From CAYJHC01 sp964370075 (lineage in GTDB: Bacteria; Bacillota; Clostridia; Peptostreptococcales; Anaerovoracaceae): a DNA stretch of 25,346 nt. The position numbers and the translations under genes are program-made. The notes under the pieces were generated by a model, which was not told the origin of the DNA, searched no databases, and saw only the letters and a list, made by a program, of their open reading frames with translations. Shown here one piece after another: positions 14,374-22,616 of this stretch (position 1 is the first letter of the stretch; the number at the start of each line of letters is the position of its first letter). The stretch covers positions 1 to 25,346 of the forward strand of contig CAYJHC010000017.1 in the NCBI GenBank assembly GCA_964370075.1, given 5' to 3'.

Positions 14374-16281
14374 TTATAGAGAGTAAACTCTTCCAGGATT
14401 ATCTATTGTATAACCCTTTAGTTTTTCTAATCTTTCCCTAAAGTCTTGTCCTTTGATTACTTTCAATAATTCTTGAACCATTTCAGTTTCCCAAGCGTAA
14501 TCAGGTATAATTAGGTCATAAGTTTCTATACATATAGGGATAAAGTCAAGATTAAACATGGTTGCTGCAGAATATATGCCCATTCCAACATCTGCTGATC
14601 CAGATGCGATCTGGGCAGCAACTGAAGTATGAGTTAATTCTTCTCTTTCATACCCATAAATATTTTTTGGGTCTAGTTGGCTTTTGCTATTTAAATAATC
14701 AAATAGTATCCTAGTTCCAGAACCTTTTTGTCTATTTACATAACTAATATCTTGGGAATAAAGGTCTTCAATTGATTGTATATTTTTAGGGTTACCTTTT
14801 TGTACGAGCAACCCTTGCTCTCGCCCTACGCATTCAACCAGTTTAACTCCTCCTTGAGGGAAAAACTTTTTGATGTAGGACTGATTATAGGAGCCATCTG
14901 CCTCATCTAGCAGGTGTATTCCTGCAATATGGGCTTCTTTTCTTTTAATAGCCATAATTCCTCCCATAGAGCCTGAATGGGAAGATGACATATATAGCTG
15001 GTTATTTGAAAGATGTAATATGTCAATTACCTCATCAATTAACGGGTCATGACTTCCAATGGCAACTAGAGATTTTTTTAGTTTAGAAAGAGGGCTAAAG
15101 AGTCTAATGTCTACCTTGCTTCCAGCTTCATAGCCTTCTCTCCCTTGTGGAACTTGTAAAATACCATCTGCCCTCATAAATGAAGTAACTACTCCAGCCC
15201 CTCGGCTTAGTGGAGATGCAATTAGCCTATTTTCCACATAACCCATTCGTACTCGAACAAATTCTTCATATTTAGTTCCAGAGTTTACTGGTCTAGAAAG
15301 AGTGGCCTCAATATAGCCATAGTTATCAGAAGAAGATTTTAGGTACTCGTCGATTAATGGCTTTAATAGTTGCTCGACAACGATGATTGCAGAAACTGGA
15401 TAACCAGGAACTCCTAGAATAGGAATATTATTTTTGTGCCCTAGAATAGCAGGTTTCCCTGGCTTCATTGCTACTCCATGATATAGTACAGCACCCACTT
15501 CGTTGATAACATCATAGGAATAATCTTCTCTGCCTGCTGAAGAACCTGCATTTAGAATGACCATGTCACAAGTTGAAACTGCGTCTTTTACAGTAGCTTT
15601 AATATCCTCTTTTATATCTTTGCAAATTGGGTATGTTTTTGTATCGGCGCCCCAGCTATTTAGCATTGCAGAAAAGATGGAAGAATTAAATTCAATTATT
15701 TCTCCCTCACTTGGATTTTCTGATGGTGGTATTATTTCATCCCCCGTAGGAATCAGGCCTACTAAAGGCTTTTTAATTACATCTACATTTAGTATTCCCC
15801 CAGCTAGCATAGAGCCAATTGCAGCAGGAGTGATTTTAGAGTGTGAAGGAAGAATCATTTCACCAGCACAAATATCTTCTCCAATTTGCCTAATATGCTG
15901 CCAAGGAGTTGCAGCGTTAAAAATTTTAATTCTTCCATTATCAAGATGGACTAAATCTTCAACCATAATTACGGCATCGCATTCTTTTGGAAGTGGATCT
16001 CCTGTGTCGAGAACTATATAATCGTCTTCGGATAACAAAATTGGAGTTGTTTCAGTTGCCCCGAAGGTGATTTTGGAGTTAACCGCGATTCCATCCATAG
16101 CACTGGCATGGTAGTGGGGAGCAGATATTTTTGCATAGACTGCAGAAAATGTAATTCTGCCATAACTATTTTTAACTGATATTTTTTCTTTCTTGCCAGA
16201 AAAACCTTTTTCAATTAGGGTTTCTTTATAAGCCATCTGGGCTTCTACTAAGGGTATGTTAGTTAAATATTTAAAACTCAT
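14374..16281 (-). CDS. MoeA-type molybdopterin molybdotransferase fused to a PBP-like domain
   Basis: The first ~395 residues are MoeA, which inserts molybdate or tungstate into adenylylated molybdopterin: PHYHASAMDGIAV, VLDTGDPLPKECDAVIM, PTGDEIIP, GSSAGREDYS, GVAMKPGKPAILG and GVPGYPVSA. From about residue 405 comes a periplasmic-binding-protein-like domain (AIGSHDPLIDEVIDIL, MAIKRKEAHIAGIHLLDE, GSGTRILFDYL, SGSADVGMGIYSAA), seen in a known class of Clostridial and archaeal MoeA fusions. It has no signal peptide, so this domain acts in the cytosol, perhaps as a metal-ligand or cofactor sensor (inference). AAAGGAG lies 7 nt before ATG. It follows the stand-alone moeA by 93 nt; two MoeA paralogues are often taken as Mo- versus W-specific versions. 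Confidence 0.92.
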   Translation of the reverse strand: MSFKYLTNIPLVEAQMAYKETLIEKGFSGKKEKISVKNSYGRITFSAVYAKISAPHYHASAMDGIAVNSKITFGATETTPILLSEDDYIVLDTGDPLPKECDAVIMVEDLVHLDNGRIKIFNAATPWQHIRQIGEDICAGEMILPSHSKITPAAIGSMLAGGILNVDVIKKPLVGLIPTGDEIIPPSENPSEGEIIEFNSSIFSAMLNSWGADTKTYPICKDIKEDIKATVKDAVSTCDMVILNAGSSAGREDYSYDVINEVGAVLYHGVAMKPGKPAILGHKNNIPILGVPGYPVSAIIVVEQLLKPLIDEYLKSSSDNYGYIEATLSRPVNSGTKYEEFVRVRMGYVENRLIASPLSRGAGVVTSFMRADGILQVPQGREGYEAGSKVDIRLFSPLSKLKKSLVAIGSHDPLIDEVIDILHLSNNQLYMSSSHSGSMGGIMAIKRKEAHIAGIHLLDEADGSYNQSYIKKFFPQGGVKLVECVGREQGLLVQKGNPKNIQSIEDLYSQDISYVNRQKGSGTRILFDYLNSKSQLDPKNIYGYEREELTHTSVAAQIASGSADVGMGIYSAATMFNLDFIPICIETYDLIIPDYAWETEMVQELLKVIKGQDFRERLEKLKGYTIDNPGRVYSL

Positions 16282-16374
16282 AGATTATCTCCTTTATCAT
16301 TATTTGCATGCATTATGTATTTATTTGCAGCATATATATCTGCATTTATAAGTAAGTAAATTATGAATAACTTT

Positions 16375-17595
16375 CTATTGATATATATATACAGTTACTT
16401 GAGTATTTTGGGGTAAGCCTTCGCTATTCTTAGGAATTACAAAATAACCATCTGTGCCTGCGAGTGTTGTAATTAAGCCAGATTTAGTTCGGACAGGTGT
16501 TACTTCAATTTGATTATTTTTCCCTTTTCTCATTGTAACACCAACACATTGAGCTCTTCCATGATTTGACTCAATCGATTCAGTTAGTATTCCTGTAACT
16601 TCTTTTCTTGTTTGGAGAAGAGAGAATTTTGATTCTAATAAATAAGAAACTATTAATTGAGTCACATAGAAGGCAGCTACAGGATGGCCAGGAAGCCCTA
16701 TTACTGGAGTGGAATTAACATTTCCTAAGATGGTAGGCTTTCCTGGTTTTAAGGCTATACCATGGGTAAGAATTTCTCCTTTTTTTTCGATAACCCTACA
16801 AGTTGCATCTTTAGTACCTACGCTACTACCACCAGAAATCAAAACAATATGGCATTTAGAAAGGGCCTCATTTAAAGTATTTTCTAATAGGTATTCCTCA
16901 TCTTTTATTATTCCGTAGTTTATAAAGGTTGCACCAAAAGAGGCTACAGAAGTAGCAAGTAGGCTGGAATTTACATCCCTTACTTGACCATCAAGAGGTG
17001 TGCTCTCTATAGGAACTAATTCGTTTCCTGTGGAAATGATACCTATAACTGGCTTTTCTACAACTGGAACACTGCTATATCCAAGGGCAGCTAAAGCTCC
17101 AATGTCATGGGAGGAAAGAATTCTTCCTTTCTTTAATACAATTTGGCTTGGTTTCACATCATCTCCTTTAAAGACAATATTTTGTCCAGGAGCAGTAGGC
17201 TTTAGTATGCCTATTGTTCCGTCCTCATAGTCCTCACTATATTCAATCATCTGAACAGAGTCAGAATTAGTGGGGATTTGGCCTCCTGTAGGAATTGGAG
17301 AACATTCCATGTATGAAACTTCAAAATCTACTTTTTCGCCCATGAATACTTCTTTTGTTTTTGATAAGATGGCAGGTATGCTATCACTACAACCAAATGT
17401 GTCCGAAGCAATTAGTGCAAAGCCATCTACTGTTGACCTATTGAAAGTAGGAACAAATTCATTGGAAATAATATTCTGACTTAAACTCCTTCCTAAAGCG
17501 TCCAGTAGGGCAACATTTATAGGAGGAAGCTTTTTTTTATTAAAATTTTCTTCAATTATCTGATATACTTCTTCTATACTTTTTAATGTTAACAT
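16375..17595 (-). CDS. moeA: Molybdopterin molybdenumtransferase MoeA
   Basis: Inserts molybdate or tungstate into the pterin cofactor in the cytosol. Typical motifs: NRSTVDGFAL, a PTGGQIPTNSDSVQMIEY region, GIISTGNELVP, GGSSVGTKD, HGIALKPGKPTILG and GLPGHPVAAFYV. At 406 residues it is a standard-length MoeA without the extra domain of its downstream neighbour. The ATG at 17595 has no Shine-Dalgarno sequence nearby; instead a 7-codon ORF with a strong site ends 8 nt upstream (17604-17627), so translation may depend on reinitiation. It is divergent from the tup genes, which supports a role in the tungsten or molybdenum cofactor. Confidence 0.94.
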   Translation of the reverse strand: MLTLKSIEEVYQIIEENFNKKKLPPINVALLDALGRSLSQNIISNEFVPTFNRSTVDGFALIASDTFGCSDSIPAILSKTKEVFMGEKVDFEVSYMECSPIPTGGQIPTNSDSVQMIEYSEDYEDGTIGILKPTAPGQNIVFKGDDVKPSQIVLKKGRILSSHDIGALAALGYSSVPVVEKPVIGIISTGNELVPIESTPLDGQVRDVNSSLLATSVASFGATFINYGIIKDEEYLLENTLNEALSKCHIVLISGGSSVGTKDATCRVIEKKGEILTHGIALKPGKPTILGNVNSTPVIGLPGHPVAAFYVTQLIVSYLLESKFSLLQTRKEVTGILTESIESNHGRAQCVGVTMRKGKNNQIEVTPVRTKSGLITTLAGTDGYFVIPKNSEGLPQNTQVTVYIYQ

Positions 17596-17603
17596 AATAT
17601 AAA

Positions 17604-17627
17604 TTATGACGATTTTAAAATGGCCAT
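17604..17627 (-). CDS. Micro-ORF (7 codons) upstream of moeA
   Basis: On the minus strand, AAAGGAG stands 3 nt before an ATG that opens the peptide MAILKSS and closes at TAA, 8 nt before the moeA ATG. It is out of frame with moeA (offset 32 nt). The strong ribosome site belongs to this ORF and not to moeA. Either ribosomes reinitiate at moeA or the micro-ORF is incidental and moeA is initiated weakly. Confidence 0.45.
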   Translation of the reverse strand: MAILKSS

Positions 17628-17732
17628 AAACTCCTTTCCTTAATTGGGAATACTCTCTAAATATAATTATTATTTACCTAAAGTGACATATCATTATTTA
17701 TTAAAATACATATAATAAATTTCTATATATTG

Positions 17733-17761
17733 ATTTTATTATATTTTGACTGATGTATCAA
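17733..17761 (-). promoter_or_regulatory. Likely moeA promoter with nearby inverted repeat
   Basis: On the minus strand, TTGATA (17761-17756), 17-nt spacer, TAAAAT (17738-17733). A near-perfect inverted repeat (TATAATAAAT at 17711-17720 with ATTTTATTATA at 17733-17743) overlaps the -10 and the start, and may be an operator or only AT-rich sequence. Confidence 0.5.
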
Positions 17762-17797
17762 GGAATTTTGAATAGTTAAAGGAGAATGGATAAAAAA

Positions 17798-17826
17798 TTG
17801 ACAAAGTTTTTGTTGCATGCTATCAT
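17798..17826 (+). promoter_or_regulatory. tupA: Sigma-A-type promoter of the tup genes
   Basis: TTGACA (17798-17803), 17-nt spacer, TATCAT (17821-17826). The transcript start near 17833 leaves a leader of about 230 nt before tupA. Confidence 0.8.
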
Positions 17827-17832
17827 AATAGA

Positions 17833-18066
17833 AGTTCACTTTGAAAAAGCTTGTCTAAGGCGCTTGGTTCGCTATGATATCTTTTCGATAGGTTAGTCTA
17901 GAAATGGATTTGCCTTACATATTACAAAAAGTGAGATAGTTTTAAATTATAGACACTTTAAGCTTTAAAGCATAGCTTAATTGTACTATTTAACTTCGAC
18001 TATTTTGTAATAAGTGATCGAAGTTTTTTATTTAAAATGATTTTCATATTACAAAAAGGAGAGAGC
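17833..18066 (+). promoter_or_regulatory. tupA leader: riboswitch-like RNA candidate
   Basis: A closing helix TAAGGC (17856-17861) / GCCTTA (17912-17917) encloses three short hairpins: GCG/CGC (17860-17872, its first two bases competing with the closing helix), CTA plus TATC with GATA plus TAG around a TTTTC loop, and AGTCTA / TGGATT capped by a GAAA tetraloop. Next come an AT-rich helix (TTAAGC 17958-17963 / GCTTAA 17975-17980), a terminator (17992-18029) and the Shine-Dalgarno site. A 14-nt repeat, CATATTACAAAAAG, occurs at 17918-17931 and 18045-18058; both copies complement TTTTGTAATA (18003-18012) in the terminator loop. A Moco/Tuco-type riboswitch is plausible by context only; I could not match the consensus. 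Confidence 0.5.
17992..18029 (+). terminator. Intrinsic terminator inside the tupA leader
   Basis: AACTTCGA (17992-17999) pairs exactly with TCGAAGTT (18018-18025). The inner bases can extend the stem (ACT/AGT, ATT/AAT), and a T-run follows at 18024-18029. It lies between the tup promoter and the tupA start, the position of a transcription attenuator. Confidence 0.85.
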
Positions 18067-18912
18067 ATGAAGAAAATTACTATTGTATTACTAACATTAA
18101 TCCTAACAATGGGATTAATAACAGGATGCGGTTCAGATGAGGCACAGGGAGATGGATCTACATTAATGATGGCTACAACAACAAGCACAGATGATACGGG
18201 ACTGCTTGATTATTTAGCACCAATCTTTAACGAAGATACTGGATATGTTCTAGAGCATACTGCAGTAGGGACTGGAGAGGCTTTAGCATTAGGAGAAAAT
18301 GGAGACGTTGATATTGTATTTGTACATGCAAAGGCAAGTGAAGAAGAATTTGTTGAGAATGGTTATGGAGTTGAAAGAGTTCCAGTAATGTATAATGACT
18401 TTGTAATTGTTGGGCCAGCTGATGGTGTTGCTCACACTGATGATATTGAAGCAGCATTTAAAGAAATAAATGATAATGGATATACATTCTACTCTAGAGG
18501 AGACGATTCAGGTACTCATAAGAAAGAAGTTCAAATCTGGGAAGAACTTGGAATTGATCCTTCGACAAATGAGAACTACAAAGAGTCAGGACAGGGAATG
18601 GGTGCTACTATCACTATGGCAGCTGAAGATGGAGCTTATACATTAACTGATAGAGGAACTTGGTTAAAAATGCAGGCTGATGCTGAGACAGAAAATGATT
18701 TGGTAATAGTTTGTGAAGGTGCTGATGATTTATTAAATCAGTATGGAATTATTGCTGTTAACCCAGAAATGTATGAAGATGTTAACAATGAAGCTGCGGA
18801 GGCATTCATTGAGTGGATAACTTCAGAAGAAATTCAAGAATTAATTGGTGAATTTGGTGTTGAAGATTATGATGAGCCACTATTTTTCCCAAATGCAGGA
18901 ACTGATAGTTAA
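18067..18912 (+). CDS. tupA: Tungstate-binding lipoprotein TupA
   Basis: Extracytoplasmic solute-binding component of a tungstate ABC importer. The lipoprotein signal ends in LITGC with Cys21. The mature protein shows TTTS (37-40) followed by TDDTGLLDYL, the oxyanion-binding motif of TupA, then AVGTGEALALGENGDVD, VHAKASEE and SRGDDSGTHKKE. I start it at ATG 18067, behind AAAAGGAGAG, rather than at 18037, because this gives a correct signal peptide (281 residues). ModA can look similar, but the TTTSTxDTGLL pattern favours TupA. A terminator after the gene (18985-19018) probably lets the binding protein exceed the permease in amount. Transcription likely depends on the structured leader upstream. 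Confidence 0.93.
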   Translation: MKKITIVLLTLILTMGLITGCGSDEAQGDGSTLMMATTTSTDDTGLLDYLAPIFNEDTGYVLEHTAVGTGEALALGENGDVDIVFVHAKASEEEFVENGYGVERVPVMYNDFVIVGPADGVAHTDDIEAAFKEINDNGYTFYSRGDDSGTHKKEVQIWEELGIDPSTNENYKESGQGMGATITMAAEDGAYTLTDRGTWLKMQADAETENDLVIVCEGADDLLNQYGIIAVNPEMYEDVNNEAAEAFIEWITSEEIQELIGEFGVEDYDEPLFFPNAGTDS

Positions 18913-18984
18913 TTAGAATGCTTTTAGACTAGTTAAAAACTAGAGCAAAGTTCTTGTGAAATATTTAGTTGAAAACTATTTGAA

Positions 18985-19018
18985 AAACTGTTGCTAAAAA
19001 ATAAAGCAGCAGTTTTTT
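18985..19018 (+). terminator. Intrinsic terminator between tupA and tupB
   Basis: AAACTGTTGCT (18985-18995) pairs with AGCAGCAGTTT (19005-19015) in 11 bp with one G-T pair, followed by six T. Partial termination here would favour TupA over TupBC. The rest of the 221-nt gap holds a small hairpin (CTAGTT/AACTAG, 18929-18943) and no clear promoter. Confidence 0.8.
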
Positions 19019-19133
19019 ATAATTAAGCTTGTTATTGCAACTGAAGCATGTATTATATGAATAGAATTATGTAATATAAATATAAGGTGATTATTACGTA
19101 AGTGATAAATGAGATATGGTGTAAGGGAATTTT

Positions 19134-19823
19134 ATGATGAATTTAGAGAGTTTAGCAGAACTGTTTTTTGAAGGCGGAATATTTAGTGCCATTAAGGTTA
19201 CTTTTATTATGGCCTTCTTCTCTACAGGAATCTCTGCTATTGTTGGAATTTGGCTAGGCCTTTTACTAGAAAGACATCAATTTCCAGGGAAAAAAATAGT
19301 TGTTAGAATTAATAGAACATTGATGGGAGTACCCCCAGTTGTAGTCGGATTAGTTGTCTACATGTTAATTATGAATAGAGGGCCACTGGGATTCTTAGAT
19401 ATGCTTTTTACCATACAAGGGATGATACTGGCTCAGACTCTAATCATTACACCGATTATATGTGGAATGACGTATTCTAGCGCACTTAGAATTGCACCAC
19501 AAGTAAGATATTTTGGAAAGTGTATTGGGGCGCAAGATAAAGAAACTAAGAAATTAATAAGAAAAGAGCTTCATAAAGAGCTTTATTTTGCAATTGTTAC
19601 AGGATTTGGTAGAGCAATAAGTGAAGTTGGAGCTGTAATGATGATAGGTGGAAATATTCTTAATGAAACTAGGACAATGACAACTGCTATTTCTTTGCTT
19701 AAAAGTCAAGGGATATTTTCTGAGGGTATTATTCTTGGGGTAAGCTTGCTAGCTATGGCATTTGTTTTACAATGGATAGCAGACTGGCTGCAGAAAGAGA
19801 AGGTGCAAATTGATAATTACTAA
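19134..19823 (+). CDS. tupB: Tungstate ABC transporter permease TupB
   Basis: Membrane channel of the tungstate importer. Hydrophobic helices occur at about 18-45, 62-82 and 88-115, with more toward the C-terminus. The cytoplasmic coupling (EAA) loop is recognisable as ISEVGAVMMIGGNIL. At 229 residues it has the usual TupB size. ATG 19134 follows AAGGG at 7-nt spacing; ATG 19137 is equally possible. Its end overlaps tupC by 14 nt, so the two are translated together. Confidence 0.93.
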   Translation: MMNLESLAELFFEGGIFSAIKVTFIMAFFSTGISAIVGIWLGLLLERHQFPGKKIVVRINRTLMGVPPVVVGLVVYMLIMNRGPLGFLDMLFTIQGMILAQTLIITPIICGMTYSSALRIAPQVRYFGKCIGAQDKETKKLIRKELHKELYFAIVTGFGRAISEVGAVMMIGGNILNETRTMTTAISLLKSQGIFSEGIILGVSLLAMAFVLQWIADWLQKEKVQIDNY

Positions 19824-20499
19824 TTTAGAAAAGCAACTTGGATCTTTAAAAATTAATATTCCTAAACTTGAATTTGAAAAAGGAAAAATTCATGGATTGC
19901 TTGGGGGAAATGGTTGTGGGAAGTCTAGTTTAGCAAAAATGATAATAGGAGAAATGGCAGCTGAAGAGGGACAAGTAGACTTAGAAGGTACAGATAGAAG
20001 CAAATTGACGTTAATGTCTCAAAGGCCATACATGCTTCAAAGAACAGTATATGAAAATATTATTTACCCATTACAAATTAAAAAAATGAAAATTGATGAA
20101 GAAGAAATTGATATGTTGTTGAAAAAAATAGGCTTGCTTGATAAGAAGAATCAATATGCTAGAAGTTTATCTAGTGGCCAGCAACAGAAACTATCTTTTT
20201 TACGTGCGTTAATTTTCAAACCAGAGATTATTATTGTAGACGAAACTCTTTCTAATTTAGACCCAGAAAGTCTTAGATACTTTGAAGAGTGGATATTGGA
20301 TTGGCAGAGTAAAGAGAAGGTGACATGGATAATTATTAGTCATCAGCTAGTACAGATTAACAACCTTTGTGATCAGGTTCACTTCATGAAAGAAGGAAAA
20401 ATTCTTGTTTCTGGAGAAAAAGATAAAGTGCTGTTTGAATCAGGCTCTGATGAAGTCGAAAAATATATTCAGTATCAGATTATTTCGGATAAAAAATAG
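19810..20499 (+). CDS. tupC: Tungstate ABC transporter ATPase TupC
   Basis: Energises the tungstate importer. Walker A GGNGCGKSS, Q-loop region MSQRPYMLQRTV, signature LSSGQQQKLSFLRAL, Walker B IIIVDETLSNLD (Glu present) and the switch His in IISHQ are all intact. The start is TTG at 19810, with AGAAGG a few bases upstream. No suitable ATG exists near the N-terminus of the domain, and the overlap with tupB supports it. At 229 residues it is a minimal ATPase without the C-terminal regulatory domain of ModC. A strong terminator follows. Confidence 0.92.
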   Translation: MIITNLEKQLGSLKINIPKLEFEKGKIHGLLGGNGCGKSSLAKMIIGEMAAEEGQVDLEGTDRSKLTLMSQRPYMLQRTVYENIIYPLQIKKMKIDEEEIDMLLKKIGLLDKKNQYARSLSSGQQQKLSFLRALIFKPEIIIVDETLSNLDPESLRYFEEWILDWQSKEKVTWIIISHQLVQINNLCDQVHFMKEGKILVSGEKDKVLFESGSDEVEKYIQYQIISDKK

Positions 20500-20610
20500 A
20501 GTAAGACTGATTATAGAAATTATGATAGCCAAATAAATTATAAAGAGATAATTCGAAACATTATTATAGTTCATCTAAAAGTAATTAAGTTTGAGCTAAA
20601 ACAAGAAGTT

Positions 20611-20652
20611 TAAGCTATAGGGCAGGAAATAAACTGTCTATAGCTTATTTTT
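20611..20652 (+). terminator. Intrinsic terminator after tupC
   Basis: Perfect 10-bp stem TAAGCTATAG (20611-20620) / CTATAGCTTA (20638-20647), extended inside by CAG/CTG, then five T. It lies 111 nt past tupC and closes the tup unit. Confidence 0.85.
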
Positions 20653-20663
20653 ATATGAAAATT

Positions 20664-20692
20664 TTTACAATTTTCACATCTTATAGTATAAT
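20664..20692 (+). promoter_or_regulatory. Promoter of the beta-CASP protein gene
   Basis: TTTACA (20664-20669), 17-nt spacer, TATAAT (20687-20692), immediately after the tup terminator. Confidence 0.75.
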
Positions 20693-20730
20693 GAGGTTAA
20701 AATATAAGTGATTAAAGGAGGAAGGTACTT

Positions 20731-22374
20731 ATGAAGATTAAATTTTGCGGAGCAGCTAAATCTGTTACTGGATCTTGTCATATGTTAATTACTGAGAAAC
20801 ACAAGGTTCTCTTAGACTGCGGTCAATTCCAAGGGGGAAAAAATATAGAACAAGAAAACTATGAAGAGTTTCCATTTGATCCTAAAGAAATTGACTGTGT
20901 AATATTAAGCCATGCGCATATTGATCATAGTGGAAGAATCCCTTTGCTTGTAAAGAGAGGCTTTACAGGTCAGATTTACTGCACAGATGCTACAGCAGAT
21001 TTATTAGAAGTTATGCTTAAAGATAGTGGATATATACACGAAAAAGAAGCAACTTGGAAGAACCAAAAGGCAATGAGGGCAGGGAAACCACTAGTTGAGC
21101 CTTTATATACCTTTGAAGATTCAGTTAAAGCCCTTAAGTATGTAGTTCCTGTACTATATGACCAATTAATAGAAATTAACGATGAAATGAAAATTGTTTT
21201 TAATGATGCTGGCCATATATTAGGCTCTGCTATTACTGAAATTTGGGTAACAGAGGGAGAAAAAATCACCAAAACTGTATATTCTGGAGATTTAGGTGTG
21301 GCAGATAGGCCAATTCTTAGAAATCCAACCATTATAAAGAAAGCAGATAATGTAATAATGGAAGCGACTTACGGAAATAGATTGCATCCAGAAGCTTCTT
21401 GTAGTGTGGATAGGCTTATTGAAATTATAGTTGAAACAAAGAATAGGGGAGGAACAGTTGTAATTCCTTCATTTGCAGTTGGAAGAACTCAAGAATTAAT
21501 ATACCAATTAAATAGAGTCTATGAGGAAAGGGAAGATTTACAAAAAGAATTGAAGGATGTCTTTGTTTATATTGATAGTCCTATGGCTACTACAACAACA
21601 GAAGTATTTAGAAAAAATGCCCAAGTTTTTGACGAAGAAACTAAAGCATATATTTTAAAAGGGGATAACCCTTTAGATTTTAAAAATCTTAAATTTACAA
21701 GAAGTGCAGTCGAATCACAAGAACTTAATACTAACAAAATGCCTAAGATAATTATTTCAGCTAGCGGAATGTGTGAGGCTGGTAGAATTAGACACCACTT
21801 GAAACACAACCTTTGGGATAGCAGAAATAGCATAGTGTTTGTAGGGTATCAGGCAGAAGGGACTTTAGGCAGGTTTATTTTAAGTGGAGCGAAGGAAGTT
21901 AATCTGTTTGGAGAAGTAATTAAGGTAAATGCCCAAATTCACAATTTGGAAGGATTTTCTGGCCACGCAGATCAGAATGGGTTATTACATTGGCTTAGTG
22001 GCTTTAGGACACCTCCAAAGGAGATATTCTTGGTACATGGAGAAGAACAGTCAAAAATTGATTTTGCAAAAAAAGTAAAGTCTGAACTAGGCTATGATAC
22101 GAAAGTAGTGGAAGGTTATATCGAATGTGATTTATCTAGTAATATTACTGAATTAAAGTCTGCTGTGGAAGAAAGAATAACAGAGAGAGAAATTGAAAAT
22201 TCAAGAGCTAAGTTGGCGGGAATTCATGATTCTGTAGAGAGTATTATCTATAACTCTCAGCTGGTAATGAACAAGAATGTGCCGCCAGAAAAGATGGTAG
22301 AAATAAACAATCAAATACTTGAATTAGAAAAAAGCCTAATTAATCTAGGATCAAAAATAACAGAAGACTTATAA
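20731..22374 (+). CDS. Metallo-beta-lactamase-fold beta-CASP RNase-like protein
   Basis: Probable metal-dependent nuclease of the CPSF73/Ysh1-like beta-CASP group, cytosolic. The zinc motif SHAHIDHSG (His61, His63, Asp65, His66), DAGHILGS, the YSGDLG aspartate, and then beta-CASP elements (VIPSFAVGRTQE, YIDSPMA, SASGMCEAGRIRHHLK) and the C-terminal GFSGHADQ and LVHGE motifs are in order. At 547 residues it matches the stand-alone bacterial form and lacks KH domains. It is not RNase J (no J-type architecture). A tail of about 80 residues after the core may be coiled. It begins behind AAAGGAGG with its own promoter and stands alone, ending at a bidirectional terminator. Confidence 0.93.
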   Translation: MKIKFCGAAKSVTGSCHMLITEKHKVLLDCGQFQGGKNIEQENYEEFPFDPKEIDCVILSHAHIDHSGRIPLLVKRGFTGQIYCTDATADLLEVMLKDSGYIHEKEATWKNQKAMRAGKPLVEPLYTFEDSVKALKYVVPVLYDQLIEINDEMKIVFNDAGHILGSAITEIWVTEGEKITKTVYSGDLGVADRPILRNPTIIKKADNVIMEATYGNRLHPEASCSVDRLIEIIVETKNRGGTVVIPSFAVGRTQELIYQLNRVYEEREDLQKELKDVFVYIDSPMATTTTEVFRKNAQVFDEETKAYILKGDNPLDFKNLKFTRSAVESQELNTNKMPKIIISASGMCEAGRIRHHLKHNLWDSRNSIVFVGYQAEGTLGRFILSGAKEVNLFGEVIKVNAQIHNLEGFSGHADQNGLLHWLSGFRTPPKEIFLVHGEEQSKIDFAKKVKSELGYDTKVVEGYIECDLSSNITELKSAVEERITEREIENSRAKLAGIHDSVESIIYNSQLVMNKNVPPEKMVEINNQILELEKSLINLGSKITEDL

Positions 22375-22484
22375 AGAAAAAACTGTTGTTTTGTGCAAGG
22401 AGATTTATTAACAGTAAAATAATGGCTTTATAGAAAGAAAAAATAGCTGTAGACTACAATTGAAGAAATAGATAAAATTAAGAG

Positions 22485-22523
22485 AAAAAAGCAAGTTGGA
22501 ATTAAATTTCAGCTTGCTTTTTT
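22485..22523. terminator. Bidirectional terminator between convergent genes
   Basis: An 18-bp stem with a few G-T pairs (22485-22502 with 22506-22523, loop TAA) carries an A-run on one side and a T-run on the other. It can end both the beta-CASP gene and thiN. The rest of 22375-22616 shows nothing else I can name. Confidence 0.85.
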
Positions 22524-22616
22524 AATTTTTCTAAACAAAGGCTTAATTGAGCAATAGTTAGGAAAAATATTAACTCTAAAGACTGTAAAGTAGCAAGAAT
22601 AGGCAGAAAACTATTG

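Noticed and set aside
15557..16021. 154-codon plus-strand ORF inside the MoeA fusion gene
   Set aside because: Shadow frame over a well-supported minus-strand gene with conserved motifs.
18037..18066. Earlier ATG for TupA
   Set aside because: It would put ten residues ahead of a standard lipoprotein signal and lacks a ribosome site, whereas ATG 18067 has AAAAGGAGAG.
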